From JAZDMK01 sp043800975 (GTDB taxonomy: Bacteria; Bacteroidota; Bacteroidia; Bacteroidales; JAHJDW01): DNA of 11,850 bases. Below, piece after piece: positions 5,264-11,850 of the stretch. Numbering within the stretch: the first letter of the stretch is position 1; the number at the start of each line of letters is the position of its first letter. Location of the stretch: assembly GCA_043800975.1 (NCBI GenBank), contig JAZDMK010000312.1, positions 1 through 11,850 on the forward strand, read 5' to 3'. The position numbers and the translations under genes are program-made. The notes under the pieces are model-generated. The model did not search any database, had not been told where the DNA came from, and worked only from the letters and a program-made list of their open reading frames with translations.

Positions 5264-7117
5264 ATGGTAGAAAAATACAATGAGGAGTCGATACGTTCGC
5301 TTGAATGGCGCGAGCATATCCGCCTGCGTCCCGGAATGTATATTGGGAAGCTGGGTGACGGCTCTGCTCATGATGACGGCATATATGTTCTGGTAAAAGA
5401 AATCATCGACAATTCGATCGATGAATTTATAATGGAAGCCGGCACTACAATCGATATTTCGATTAAAGAAAACAAAGTTAAAATTCGCGATTATGGCCGT
5501 GGCATACCGCTTGGAAAAGTGGTTGAATGTGTGGCCAGCATGAATACAGGCGCCAAATACGACAGCAGTGTATTCAAAAAAACGGTGGGTTTGAATGGTG
5601 TTGGAACCAAGGCTGTGAATGCTTTGTCTTCATTTTTCAAAGTACAGTCTATTCGCGAAAAGAAAACCAAAATTGCCATTTTTGAAAAAGGGGATCTGCT
5701 GAACGAACATGAAGAAAAGTGTCAGTATGAATCGGGAACGATTGTAAGTTTTATTCCGGACGAAGAAATTTTCGGTCGTTACACATTCATGAATGAATAT
5801 GTAGAAAACCTGATCTGGAATTATGTTTTTCTGAACCGGGGTCTGACAATCAATTTCAATGGACAGGTATATCGCTCTCAGAACGGATTAAAGGATTTGC
5901 TGGAGCGTCAGATCAGCGGAAAGATTGTGTATCCGCCGATTCATATCGGAGAAAAAGATTTTGAATTTGCTATTACACATGCCGATCATCAGTACGGAGA
6001 AGAATATTATTCTTTTGTTAACGGTCAGCACACAACGCAGGGAGGCACGCATCAGGCTGCATTTCGTGAAGCGCTGATTAAAACTATCCGCGAGTTTTAT
6101 AAAAAAGATTTTGATCCCTCCGATATAAAATCATCGGTTATTGCAGCGATTAGCATTCGTGTTGTTGAGCCTGTATTTGAATCGCAGACCAAAACCAAGC
6201 TGGGTTCGCAGTATATGGAACCCAAAGGACAGTCGATAAAAAATTACATTGGTGATATCGTAAAAAAACATCTGGATGATTACCTTCATATCCATTCGGA
6301 TGTTGCAGAAGCCTTGCTGAACAAGATACATGAGTCTGAAAAGGAACGCAAGGAAATTGCGAATATTAAAAAACTTTCGAAGGATCGTGCAAAGAAGACC
6401 AGTCTGCACAACAAAAAATTGCGTGACTGCCGCATTCATTTCGATTCGAATGATGATCAGCGTTTCAATACTACTTTATTTATTACAGAAGGTGACTCTG
6501 CCAGCGGTTCTATTACCAAAGCCCGCGATGTGCAGACACAAGCTGTATTCAGTTTGAAAGGAAAGCCTGTGAACTGTTACGGACTTTCGAAAAAGGTAGT
6601 GTATGAAAATGAAGAGTTGAATTTATTGCAAAGTGCGCTGAACATTGAAGAAGGTTTGGAAAACCTGCGGTACAACAATGTTGTAATCGCTACCGATGCT
6701 GATGTGGACGGTATGCACATACGCTTGTTGCTGCTTACCTATTTCCTTCAGTTTTATCCCGATCTTGTTAAGAACGGGCATGTGTATATTTTACAAACAC
6801 CTCTTTTCCGTGTTAGAAATAAAAAATCTACACAGTATTGTTATTCGGAAGATGAAAAAAACAATGCCGTTACTCAACTCGGCCCTAAGCCTGAAATTAC
6901 CCGTTTTAAAGGGCTTGGAGAAATTTCGCCGGATGAGTTTAAGCAGTTTATCAGTTCATCGATGCGGCTGGAACCGGTTGTTTTAATGAGGAATGAACCT
7001 GTTGAAAAATTACTGAGTTACTTTATGGGCGATAACACGCGCGAACGTCAATTGTTTATTATTGATAATCTGAGGATAGAGAAAGATACGGTGGAGGAGA
7101 ACCTCGTTACAACCTGA
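5264..7117 (+). CDS. parE: DNA topoisomerase IV subunit B (ParE-type)
   Basis: This is the ATPase/TOPRIM subunit of a type IIA topoisomerase, which works with ParC to decatenate chromosomes. From ATG 5264 (MVEKYNEESIRSLEW) it has 617 residues, typical for Bacteroidota ParE. GHKL ATPase motifs: KEIIDNSIDEF (E46, N50), RDYGRGIP (75-82), VGLNGVGTKAVNALS (108-122) and QTKTKL (308-313, ATP-sensing lysine). TOPRIM motifs: ITEGDSASG (407-415, E409) and ATDADVDGMHIR (476-487, D478/D480/D482). The C-terminal segment has ITRFKGLGEIS (545-555) and a YFMGDNTRERQLFI end. ParE is preferred over GyrB because of the EIIDNSIDEF and HTTQGGTHQAAFREA variants and the short TOPRIM tail. A TTG at 5198 would extend the frame but lies upstream of the promoter element. 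ParC is not adjacent: the next gene, 4 bases on, is a membrane TPR protein. Confidence 0.93.
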   Translation: MVEKYNEESIRSLEWREHIRLRPGMYIGKLGDGSAHDDGIYVLVKEIIDNSIDEFIMEAGTTIDISIKENKVKIRDYGRGIPLGKVVECVASMNTGAKYDSSVFKKTVGLNGVGTKAVNALSSFFKVQSIREKKTKIAIFEKGDLLNEHEEKCQYESGTIVSFIPDEEIFGRYTFMNEYVENLIWNYVFLNRGLTINFNGQVYRSQNGLKDLLERQISGKIVYPPIHIGEKDFEFAITHADHQYGEEYYSFVNGQHTTQGGTHQAAFREALIKTIREFYKKDFDPSDIKSSVIAAISIRVVEPVFESQTKTKLGSQYMEPKGQSIKNYIGDIVKKHLDDYLHIHSDVAEALLNKIHESEKERKEIANIKKLSKDRAKKTSLHNKKLRDCRIHFDSNDDQRFNTTLFITEGDSASGSITKARDVQTQAVFSLKGKPVNCYGLSKKVVYENEELNLLQSALNIEEGLENLRYNNVVIATDADVDGMHIRLLLLTYFLQFYPDLVKNGHVYILQTPLFRVRNKKSTQYCYSEDEKNNAVTQLGPKPEITRFKGLGEISPDEFKQFISSSMRLEPVVLMRNEPVEKLLSYFMGDNTRERQLFIIDNLRIEKDTVEENLVTT

Positions 7118-7121
7118 TTGC

Positions 7122-9143
7122 ATGGCAGCACCGAAAAAAAATGTAAAACAACCGATTAAAAAAACGGTGCAACCCGCCGCCAAACCGGCAAAAGTTGTTC
7201 ATGCGCCCAAAGAAATAAAGCAAAAATCGTTTTACATCGCTTTGATCATTTTCGCTTTTATTCTTTATGGAAATACTTTGTATAACAAGTATTCCATGGA
7301 TGATGATTTTGTAACGAACAACAACCAAACGATTCAAAAAGGTGTAAGTGGTATTCCCGAAATTTTTCAAACCCGCTATTCGGAAGGGAAGTATCAGTAT
7401 GAATACCGCCCGATTGTAAAATCAATTTTTGCTATTGAATATGAAATTTTCGGAATGAACCCGGGTGTCAGTCATTTTTTCAATATTCTGCTGTATGCGC
7501 TTACATGTGTATTGCTCTTTTACCTGTTAAGAAAATTTCTTAAAAACTTTCCTGTCATTCTGCCGTTTATCATAACGTTGCTATTCATGGCGCATCCGCT
7601 TCACACAGAGGTGGTGGCCAGTTTAAAGAACAGGGATGAAATGCTGAGTTTCTTTGGTTGTTTGTTGTCACTTCATTTTTTTATAAAGTATACTGAAAAC
7701 AAAAAGGTGCTGAATATCGTTGCGGGTATACTGATTTATTTGTTAGCATATCTTTCGAAACAAAGTGCCTTAACATTTTTGGTAATCATACCACTGGCAT
7801 TGTATTTCTTTACAGATATCAAGCTGAAAACTTTATTGATTATTTTGGGATCGCTGGCCATAATAGCAATTGCGATTCGAATTGGAACAAACCGTTTTCT
7901 TCCTCAATCGGTTCGTGATATTTTCTATTTCGAGAATCCCTTGTTTTTTATGAAGGGAAGGATAGCGCGAATTCCCACAGCCCTTATCACTCTTTTATTC
8001 TATATAAAGATTTTGATTTTCCCTCACCCGCTTGTATTCTATTATGGTTACGATCAGGTACCCATTCCCGGCTGGAGCGATCCATGGATATATGTTTCTC
8101 TCATTCTTTATCTGGCCATGTTTGTATGGGCAATCATGAATTTTAAAAAGAAACATATACTTTCGTTTGCCATTCTATACTATCTGATCAACATTTCGAT
8201 GTATTCGAATTTTGTCAAACCCGCCATGGGAATTGTGGCAGAGCGATACGCCTATGCAGCATCGCTGGGGTTTGCCATTGTAGTGGGTTATCTGTTGTAT
8301 AAGATATTTAAGATCGATTTTTCAAAACCCCTGATCTCGCAGGATGCACGTAGAAAAGTGATCATGGTGGTATCTATTATCCTGATTTTGTATTCCTACA
8401 AAACAATCGGTAGAAATTTCGACTGGAAAACCGAATTGTCCTTATACGAAGCTGATTTGCCCTACCTTAATAATTCTGCAAAAGCAAATGCGCTGTATGC
8501 AGGAACATTATTGGCAGATGTTAGAAGAAATATGCAGCAGCCTAATGCTAAACAAAAAATTGAACTTGCAGTTAAGCATTATAATCGAGCCATTGAAATT
8601 TATCCCAAGTATGCTACAGCATACAATAACTTGGGAACAATATATTTTTCTATCTACAGACAGTACGACAAAGCGATTCCCTATTTTAAGAAAGCAGTAG
8701 AAGTGTTTCCTGAATATTATGAAGCCTATCATAACCTTGGGTATGCGCATGAATTACTTGGCGATACAACTTCTGCCATTTTGTATTACAACAAAAGTAT
8801 TTTGGCCAAGAAGGATTACATATTGCCGTATTCCAACATTAGCATGATTGAATTTAAGCGGGGCAATTTTGAAAAAGCCGTTGCCATGAATGAAAAGATG
8901 ATGAAGCTGGATCCTTCTTCCGACGTGCCTTATGTGAATATCGGAAATTTTTATCTGATGCGTTCGGATACAACAACAGCCGTGAGGTATTGGGAAAAGG
9001 CTGTTGAGAAATTTCCGAGCAACTCTCAATTAATTGGGAACCTTGTGAAGTATTACCAACAAAAAGGTGATATGTCGAAAGTGAACTATTATCAGGGTAT
9101 GATAAACCAGAATGAATTGAAACGAAATAAAGCGGAATATTAA
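7122..9143 (+). CDS. GT-C-fold/TMTC-like multipass membrane protein with C-terminal TPRs
   Basis: The 673-residue protein has a basic, Lys/Pro/Ala-rich cytosolic tail (1-34), then about eleven to twelve hydrophobic helices (35-425) and a soluble C-terminal region with about four to five tetratricopeptide repeats (about 455-660). Features shared with TMTC-type GT-C protein O-mannosyltransferases are an acidic cluster right after helix 1 (MDDDF, 59-63), HPLHTEVVA (158-166) followed by KNRDEMLSFFG (169-179), and AERYAYAASLGF (373-384) in a late helix. GT-C enzymes move sugars from lipid-linked donors, with the acidic loop after helix 1 contributing to catalysis. I infer a glycosyltransferase-like role with the TPRs as acceptor- or partner-binding module; donor and acceptor are unknown. 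TPR units such as AYNNLGTIYFSI and AYHNLGYAHELLGD are clear. It starts 4 bases after the parE stop, so co-transcription is likely. An A8 tract lies at 7134-7141. Confidence 0.8.
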   Translation: MAAPKKNVKQPIKKTVQPAAKPAKVVHAPKEIKQKSFYIALIIFAFILYGNTLYNKYSMDDDFVTNNNQTIQKGVSGIPEIFQTRYSEGKYQYEYRPIVKSIFAIEYEIFGMNPGVSHFFNILLYALTCVLLFYLLRKFLKNFPVILPFIITLLFMAHPLHTEVVASLKNRDEMLSFFGCLLSLHFFIKYTENKKVLNIVAGILIYLLAYLSKQSALTFLVIIPLALYFFTDIKLKTLLIILGSLAIIAIAIRIGTNRFLPQSVRDIFYFENPLFFMKGRIARIPTALITLLFYIKILIFPHPLVFYYGYDQVPIPGWSDPWIYVSLILYLAMFVWAIMNFKKKHILSFAILYYLINISMYSNFVKPAMGIVAERYAYAASLGFAIVVGYLLYKIFKIDFSKPLISQDARRKVIMVVSIILILYSYKTIGRNFDWKTELSLYEADLPYLNNSAKANALYAGTLLADVRRNMQQPNAKQKIELAVKHYNRAIEIYPKYATAYNNLGTIYFSIYRQYDKAIPYFKKAVEVFPEYYEAYHNLGYAHELLGDTTSAILYYNKSILAKKDYILPYSNISMIEFKRGNFEKAVAMNEKMMKLDPSSDVPYVNIGNFYLMRSDTTTAVRYWEKAVEKFPSNSQLIGNLVKYYQQKGDMSKVNYYQGMINQNELKRNKAEY

Positions 9144-9161
9144 TCTAAACACTCCCTTTCT

Positions 9162-10913
9162 ATGATATCGCATGTATTTGATTTGCCAAAATTTATTAAT
9201 GACAAATATTCGGGCGGTATTGTTTTTTCTGGCAAAAAAGCAGGTGAATGGTTGAAGTACTCTGCTAAAGATTATACTGAAAATGCAGATGCGATTTCTC
9301 ATGCATTGTTAAAACTGGGCATACAGAAGAATGATGCGGTTGTTACATTAAGCAACAATCGTCCGGAGTGGAACTTTACCGATATCGGAATCATGCAGAT
9401 TGGAGCAGTTCACGTGCCGGTTTATCCTACTATTTCTGATAAGGAATTAACTTACATACTGAATGAAATTGATGTTAAAGTAGTTTTTGTTTCAAATAAT
9501 TTTTTATTTCAGAAAGTCAATAAAATAAGATATTCATTGCCATCACTGAAAGAAATTATTTCATATGACAATGTGGATGGCGCTTTGTCGTACATCAATT
9601 TTCTTGATTCCGGCCGGTCTGAGAACAGTGATTTGGAAACACACAAAAGTGCAATTGATCCGAAAGATTTAGCGACCATTATTTACACTTCCGGCACGAC
9701 CAGCAAACCCAAGGGTGTGATGCTTTCGCATACCAATCTTGTCAGCAATTTCATGGCAGCAGCTCCAACATTAAACATGTCACCCGGCTTTGTGAGTTTG
9801 AGTTATCTTCCGCTTTGCCATGTCTATGAACGCATGATTAATTACATGCATCAATATCTTGGATTTCCGGTTTATTATGCAGAAAGCCTCGCAGGCATTA
9901 CATCTAATTTTAAAGAAGTCAGACCGAATGTTGTTTCAACAGTTCCGTTGTTACTCGAAAAAATTTATGCCGGTATTCTTGCTAAAGGGAATCAGCTAAA
10001 GGGAATTAAAAAAAGTATTTTTTTATTATCCGTTAAAAAAGCAGAGAATCATGAAATAAACATGCCCCGGAATTTATTTTCAAATATGCTTCATCGTTTT
10101 CTGGATAAAAAAGTATATGCAATATGGAGAGAAGCCTTGGGGGGCAATATGCAACGATTCATTTGCGGCGGTGCAGCGCTACAACATAAGTATCTGCGCT
10201 TTTTCTGGAACGCCGGCATTCCTGTTCACGAAGGATATGGATTGACAGAAACTTCGCCTTTGCTTACTGTAAATCATTATTCAAAAGTGCGGGAGGATAG
10301 CGTTGGACAAGCGATTGATGGTGTTGAACTGAAAATTGCAGCCGATGGTGAAATCCTTTGCAGAACGCCCGGACTGATGCAGGGATATTTTCAAAAAAAA
10401 TCGCTTACAGATGAAGTGATTAATCAGGAAGGTTGGTTTCATACGGGTGATACCGGCATGCTTGATCAGGAAGGCTTCCTGTTTATCACAGGCAGAAAAA
10501 AAGATTTGTTTAAAACTTCGGCGGGCGTGTATATTTCCCCGGATCATGTTGAGGGTAAGCTTAGGCTTTCTCCATATATCAGTCAGGCAATTGTTGTTGG
10601 AGCAAACAAAAGTTTCCTGTCGGTACTGCTGGTTCCTGATTATGAAAACACATTGCAATATGTAAAGAGTAATCATGAAATTGAGGCTGTTCAGTTAAAA
10701 GAGCTGATTTTAAATCCGGAAGTAATTCGTTTGTTCCAGACTGAAATTGATAAATACAATCAGGATATACTGGAATCGGAGAAAATTGAAAAATTTGTTC
10801 TGATGGAAGGAGAGTGGACCATTGAGAATAATGAAATCACACCTTCTCTTAAAACACGCCGTGAATTCATTATTCAGAAGTACAAGAAGCAGATTGAAGA
10901 CTTCTATGTTTAA
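9162..10913 (+). CDS. Long-chain acyl-CoA synthetase-type AMP-dependent ligase
   Basis: This 583-residue adenylate-forming enzyme of the ANL superfamily activates a carboxylic acid with ATP to an acyl-AMP and transfers it to CoA (or possibly to the ACP encoded downstream). All core motifs are visible: YTSGTTSKPKG (175-185, phosphate loop), YLPLCHVYERM (215-225), the adenine/acyl motif EGYGLTETSP (357-366), WFHTGD (425-430), the hinge region ITGRKKDLFKTSAG (442-455) and the C-terminal catalytic lysine in TPSLKTRR (K564). The architecture fits bacterial long-chain fatty acid CoA ligases, often annotated FadD or LC-FACS, which are cytosolic or membrane-associated. The start is ATG 9162, 18 bases after the previous gene. 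A 14-bp tandem direct repeat (9981-10008) and an A7/T7 palindrome sit in the middle of the gene. Substrate chain length is not predictable. Confidence 0.9.
   Translation: MISHVFDLPKFINDKYSGGIVFSGKKAGEWLKYSAKDYTENADAISHALLKLGIQKNDAVVTLSNNRPEWNFTDIGIMQIGAVHVPVYPTISDKELTYILNEIDVKVVFVSNNFLFQKVNKIRYSLPSLKEIISYDNVDGALSYINFLDSGRSENSDLETHKSAIDPKDLATIIYTSGTTSKPKGVMLSHTNLVSNFMAAAPTLNMSPGFVSLSYLPLCHVYERMINYMHQYLGFPVYYAESLAGITSNFKEVRPNVVSTVPLLLEKIYAGILAKGNQLKGIKKSIFLLSVKKAENHEINMPRNLFSNMLHRFLDKKVYAIWREALGGNMQRFICGGAALQHKYLRFFWNAGIPVHEGYGLTETSPLLTVNHYSKVREDSVGQAIDGVELKIAADGEILCRTPGLMQGYFQKKSLTDEVINQEGWFHTGDTGMLDQEGFLFITGRKKDLFKTSAGVYISPDHVEGKLRLSPYISQAIVVGANKSFLSVLLVPDYENTLQYVKSNHEIEAVQLKELILNPEVIRLFQTEIDKYNQDILESEKIEKFVLMEGEWTIENNEITPSLKTRREFIIQKYKKQIEDFYV
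9981..10008 (+). repeat. 14-bp tandem direct duplication inside the acyl-CoA synthetase gene
   Basis: GCTAAAGGGAATCA (9981-9994) is followed directly by GCTAAAGGGAATTA (9995-10008), a 13/14 match. The period is not a multiple of three, so the copies encode different residues (around AKGN and LKGIKK), and gain or loss of one copy would frameshift the gene. It is followed at once by AAAAAAA-GTA-TTTTTTT (10008-10024). Confidence 0.8.
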
Positions 10914-10935
10914 TCTGTTAAAAAAAGTATATTTG
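10905..10935 (+). promoter_or_regulatory. Candidate promoter for the ACP-KASIII genes
   Basis: TATATTTG (10928-10935) is an exact TAnnTTTG match; exactly 19 bases upstream is TATG (10905-10908), a 3/4 match to the TTTG -33 element, overlapping the end of the ligase gene. The -7 element ends 21 bases before the ACP ATG, giving a leader of about 15 bases. A second, weaker match, TAACTTTA (10945-10952), lies only 4 bases before the ATG. The ACP and KASIII genes can therefore be transcribed independently of the ligase. Confidence 0.55.
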
Positions 10936-10956
10936 CATGATCAATAACTTTACAAA

Positions 10957-11193
10957 ATGGAAATTTTCATAGAAGATTTTATTAAAAAAATTGAAGCTGA
11001 ATTTGATGAAATGGAGCCCGGTAAACTTTTACCTGAAAGTAATTTCAGAGAAAAATTTGAATGGAATTCAGTAAATGCTCTTATCATTATCGCGCTGGTG
11101 AATACAGAATACGATGTTACTATCAATGCCGATGATCTGCGCACATCTGTCACTGTTAATGATTTATTTAATATTGTAAAAAGCCGGGTTTAA
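10957..11193 (+). CDS. Acyl carrier protein
   Basis: This 78-residue acidic, four-helix-type protein has the length of a type II acyl carrier protein. The phosphopantetheine attachment region aligns as FEWNSVNALIII (34-45), with S38 the likely modified serine; the usual D-S-L is replaced by N-S-V. The following helix contains EYDVTINADDLRTSVTVNDLFNIVKS (51-76), a pattern typical of ACPs (hydrophobic residue spacing, T-V-x-D-L before the last helix). It starts 43 bases after the ligase gene and its stop codon is immediately followed by the ATG of a KASIII gene, so the two are surely co-transcribed and the ACP probably carries the substrate for that synthase. It differs from a housekeeping AcpP, so a dedicated carrier in a specialised acyl pathway is inferred. 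Confidence 0.82.
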   Translation: MEIFIEDFIKKIEAEFDEMEPGKLLPESNFREKFEWNSVNALIIIALVNTEYDVTINADDLRTSVTVNDLFNIVKSRV

Positions 11194-11850
11194 ATGCCTG
11201 TATTATCAATATCCGGAGTTAGAGTTCATGGCGTGTCTGCTTGTGTTCCCCAAAGGGAATATGACAACAGCAATTATGACTGGATTTCGGAACATGATTT
11301 GAAACTTCAGCTTAAAACCATTGGTGTTGAGAAACGACGCATGGTGGAAGATGGCGTTACTACTTCAGATTTATGTTTTCATGCAGCCGAGAAGTTGATT
11401 CAGGAAAGTGGCTGGAATAAAGATGAAATCCAGCTTCTTGTTTTTGTCGCGCAGGCCCGTGATTACCTGCTTCCGGCTACCGGAGTTATTTTACAGGACC
11501 GGCTTGGACTTTCAAAAACATGCCTTGCATTTGATGTTAGCCTCGGTTGCTCGGGTTATGTTTATGGATTGAGCATTGCCATGAGTATGATGCAGTCGAT
11601 GGGAATCCAAAAAGGAATCCTGCTTGCTGGAGATGTTTCAACATTTAATTCTTCTTACAGAGATAAAAGTGTATATACTTTATTTGGTGATGCAGGAACA
11701 GCTACGTTACTGGAGCTGAAAGAAAATGCACCACCTGTCAGTTTCAACATGATGAGCGACGGATCCGGATTTGAAGCAATCATTATTCCGCAGGGCGGAA
11801 TTCGGAATCTCGCAAATAAAGATTCTTTTGATGAAGTTGAAATCAGCGAA
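11194..11850 (+). CDS. Ketoacyl-ACP synthase III (FabH-like), 3'-truncated by window edge
   Basis: An open frame of 219 codons runs from ATG 11194, directly after the ACP stop, to the end of the window. Family features are ISGVRVHGVSACVPQ at the N-terminus, KTIGVEKRRMVEDG (41-54), LLPATGVILQDRLGL (92-106), the nucleophile in DVSLGCSGYVYGLS (C119, 114-127) and LFGDAGTATLLE (the FGDGA-type segment). KASIII enzymes condense an acyl-CoA with malonyl-ACP or transfer acyl groups; the His and Asn of the triad lie beyond the edge. The sequence style (TSDLCFHAAEKLI, then LAFDVSLGCSGYVYG) is like the KASIII copies that sit beside a small ACP in Bacteroidota polysaccharide or secondary acyl clusters rather than the housekeeping fabH beside plsX; this is recollection of the family, not a search result. 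Confidence 0.88.
   Translation, partial: MPVLSISGVRVHGVSACVPQREYDNSNYDWISEHDLKLQLKTIGVEKRRMVEDGVTTSDLCFHAAEKLIQESGWNKDEIQLLVFVAQARDYLLPATGVILQDRLGLSKTCLAFDVSLGCSGYVYGLSIAMSMMQSMGIQKGILLAGDVSTFNSSYRDKSVYTLFGDAGTATLLELKENAPPVSFNMMSDGSGFEAIIIPQGGIRNLANKDSFDEVEISE

Noticed and set aside
7134..7141. A8 tract near the start of the GT-C/TPR gene as a phase-variation or slippage site
   Set aside because: Similar A8 runs occur at 2715-2722 and 10393-10400; such tracts are expected in Lys-rich, AT-rich coding sequence and no frame disruption is visible.

Overview
The window is a stretch of chromosome from a member of the Bacteroidota, probably an environmental Flavobacteriia/Sphingobacteriia/Chitinophagia-type lineage. 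Three things support this. Several starts are preceded by the Bacteroidota housekeeping promoter pattern (TTTG about 19 bases upstream of TAnnTTTG) and lack an obvious Shine-Dalgarno. The proteins are family variants typical of that phylum: DUF4139 protein, small lipoproteins, a secreted TonB C-terminal-like domain, a Bacteroidota-style ParE and a KASIII linked to an ACP. Coding density is high, and genes are separated by a few bases.

Layout. (1) Bases 1-3380, + strand: the 3' end of a DUF4139 (MuiA-like) gene, an 8-bp degenerate tandem repeat in its 3' flank, a strong hairpin terminator, an ornithine cyclodeaminase/mu-crystallin family enzyme, and then a tight run of three small envelope genes. 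These three are a 48-residue lipoprotein, a 108-residue lipoprotein and a secreted TonB-CTD-like protein. (2) Bases 3389-5090, - strand: an EamA/DMT transporter followed by an unrecognised lipoprotein, converging on the first block with only 8 bases between stop codons. (3) Bases 5264-11850, + strand: topoisomerase IV subunit B (parE), a GT-C/TMTC-like multipass membrane protein with C-terminal TPRs, a long-chain acyl-CoA synthetase-type AMP ligase, a small acyl carrier protein and a ketoacyl-ACP synthase III that runs off the right edge.

How the genes relate. The divergent 5091-5263 region carries the promoters for the transporter (consensus, and so close to the ATG that the mRNA is predicted leaderless) and for parE. 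The ligase, ACP and KASIII look like the beginning of an acyl-chain assembly or modification cluster; the ACP and KASIII genes are directly abutted and have their own candidate promoter. Most of the window is recognisable housekeeping or envelope content. The least explained parts are the paired small lipoproteins that share a C-terminal T-C-Y-[V/M]-P motif, the 8-bp repeat array, and the purpose of the ACP/KASIII module. I found no tRNA, rRNA, CRISPR array, insertion sequence or prophage gene, and no gene-free stretch longer than about 190 bases.
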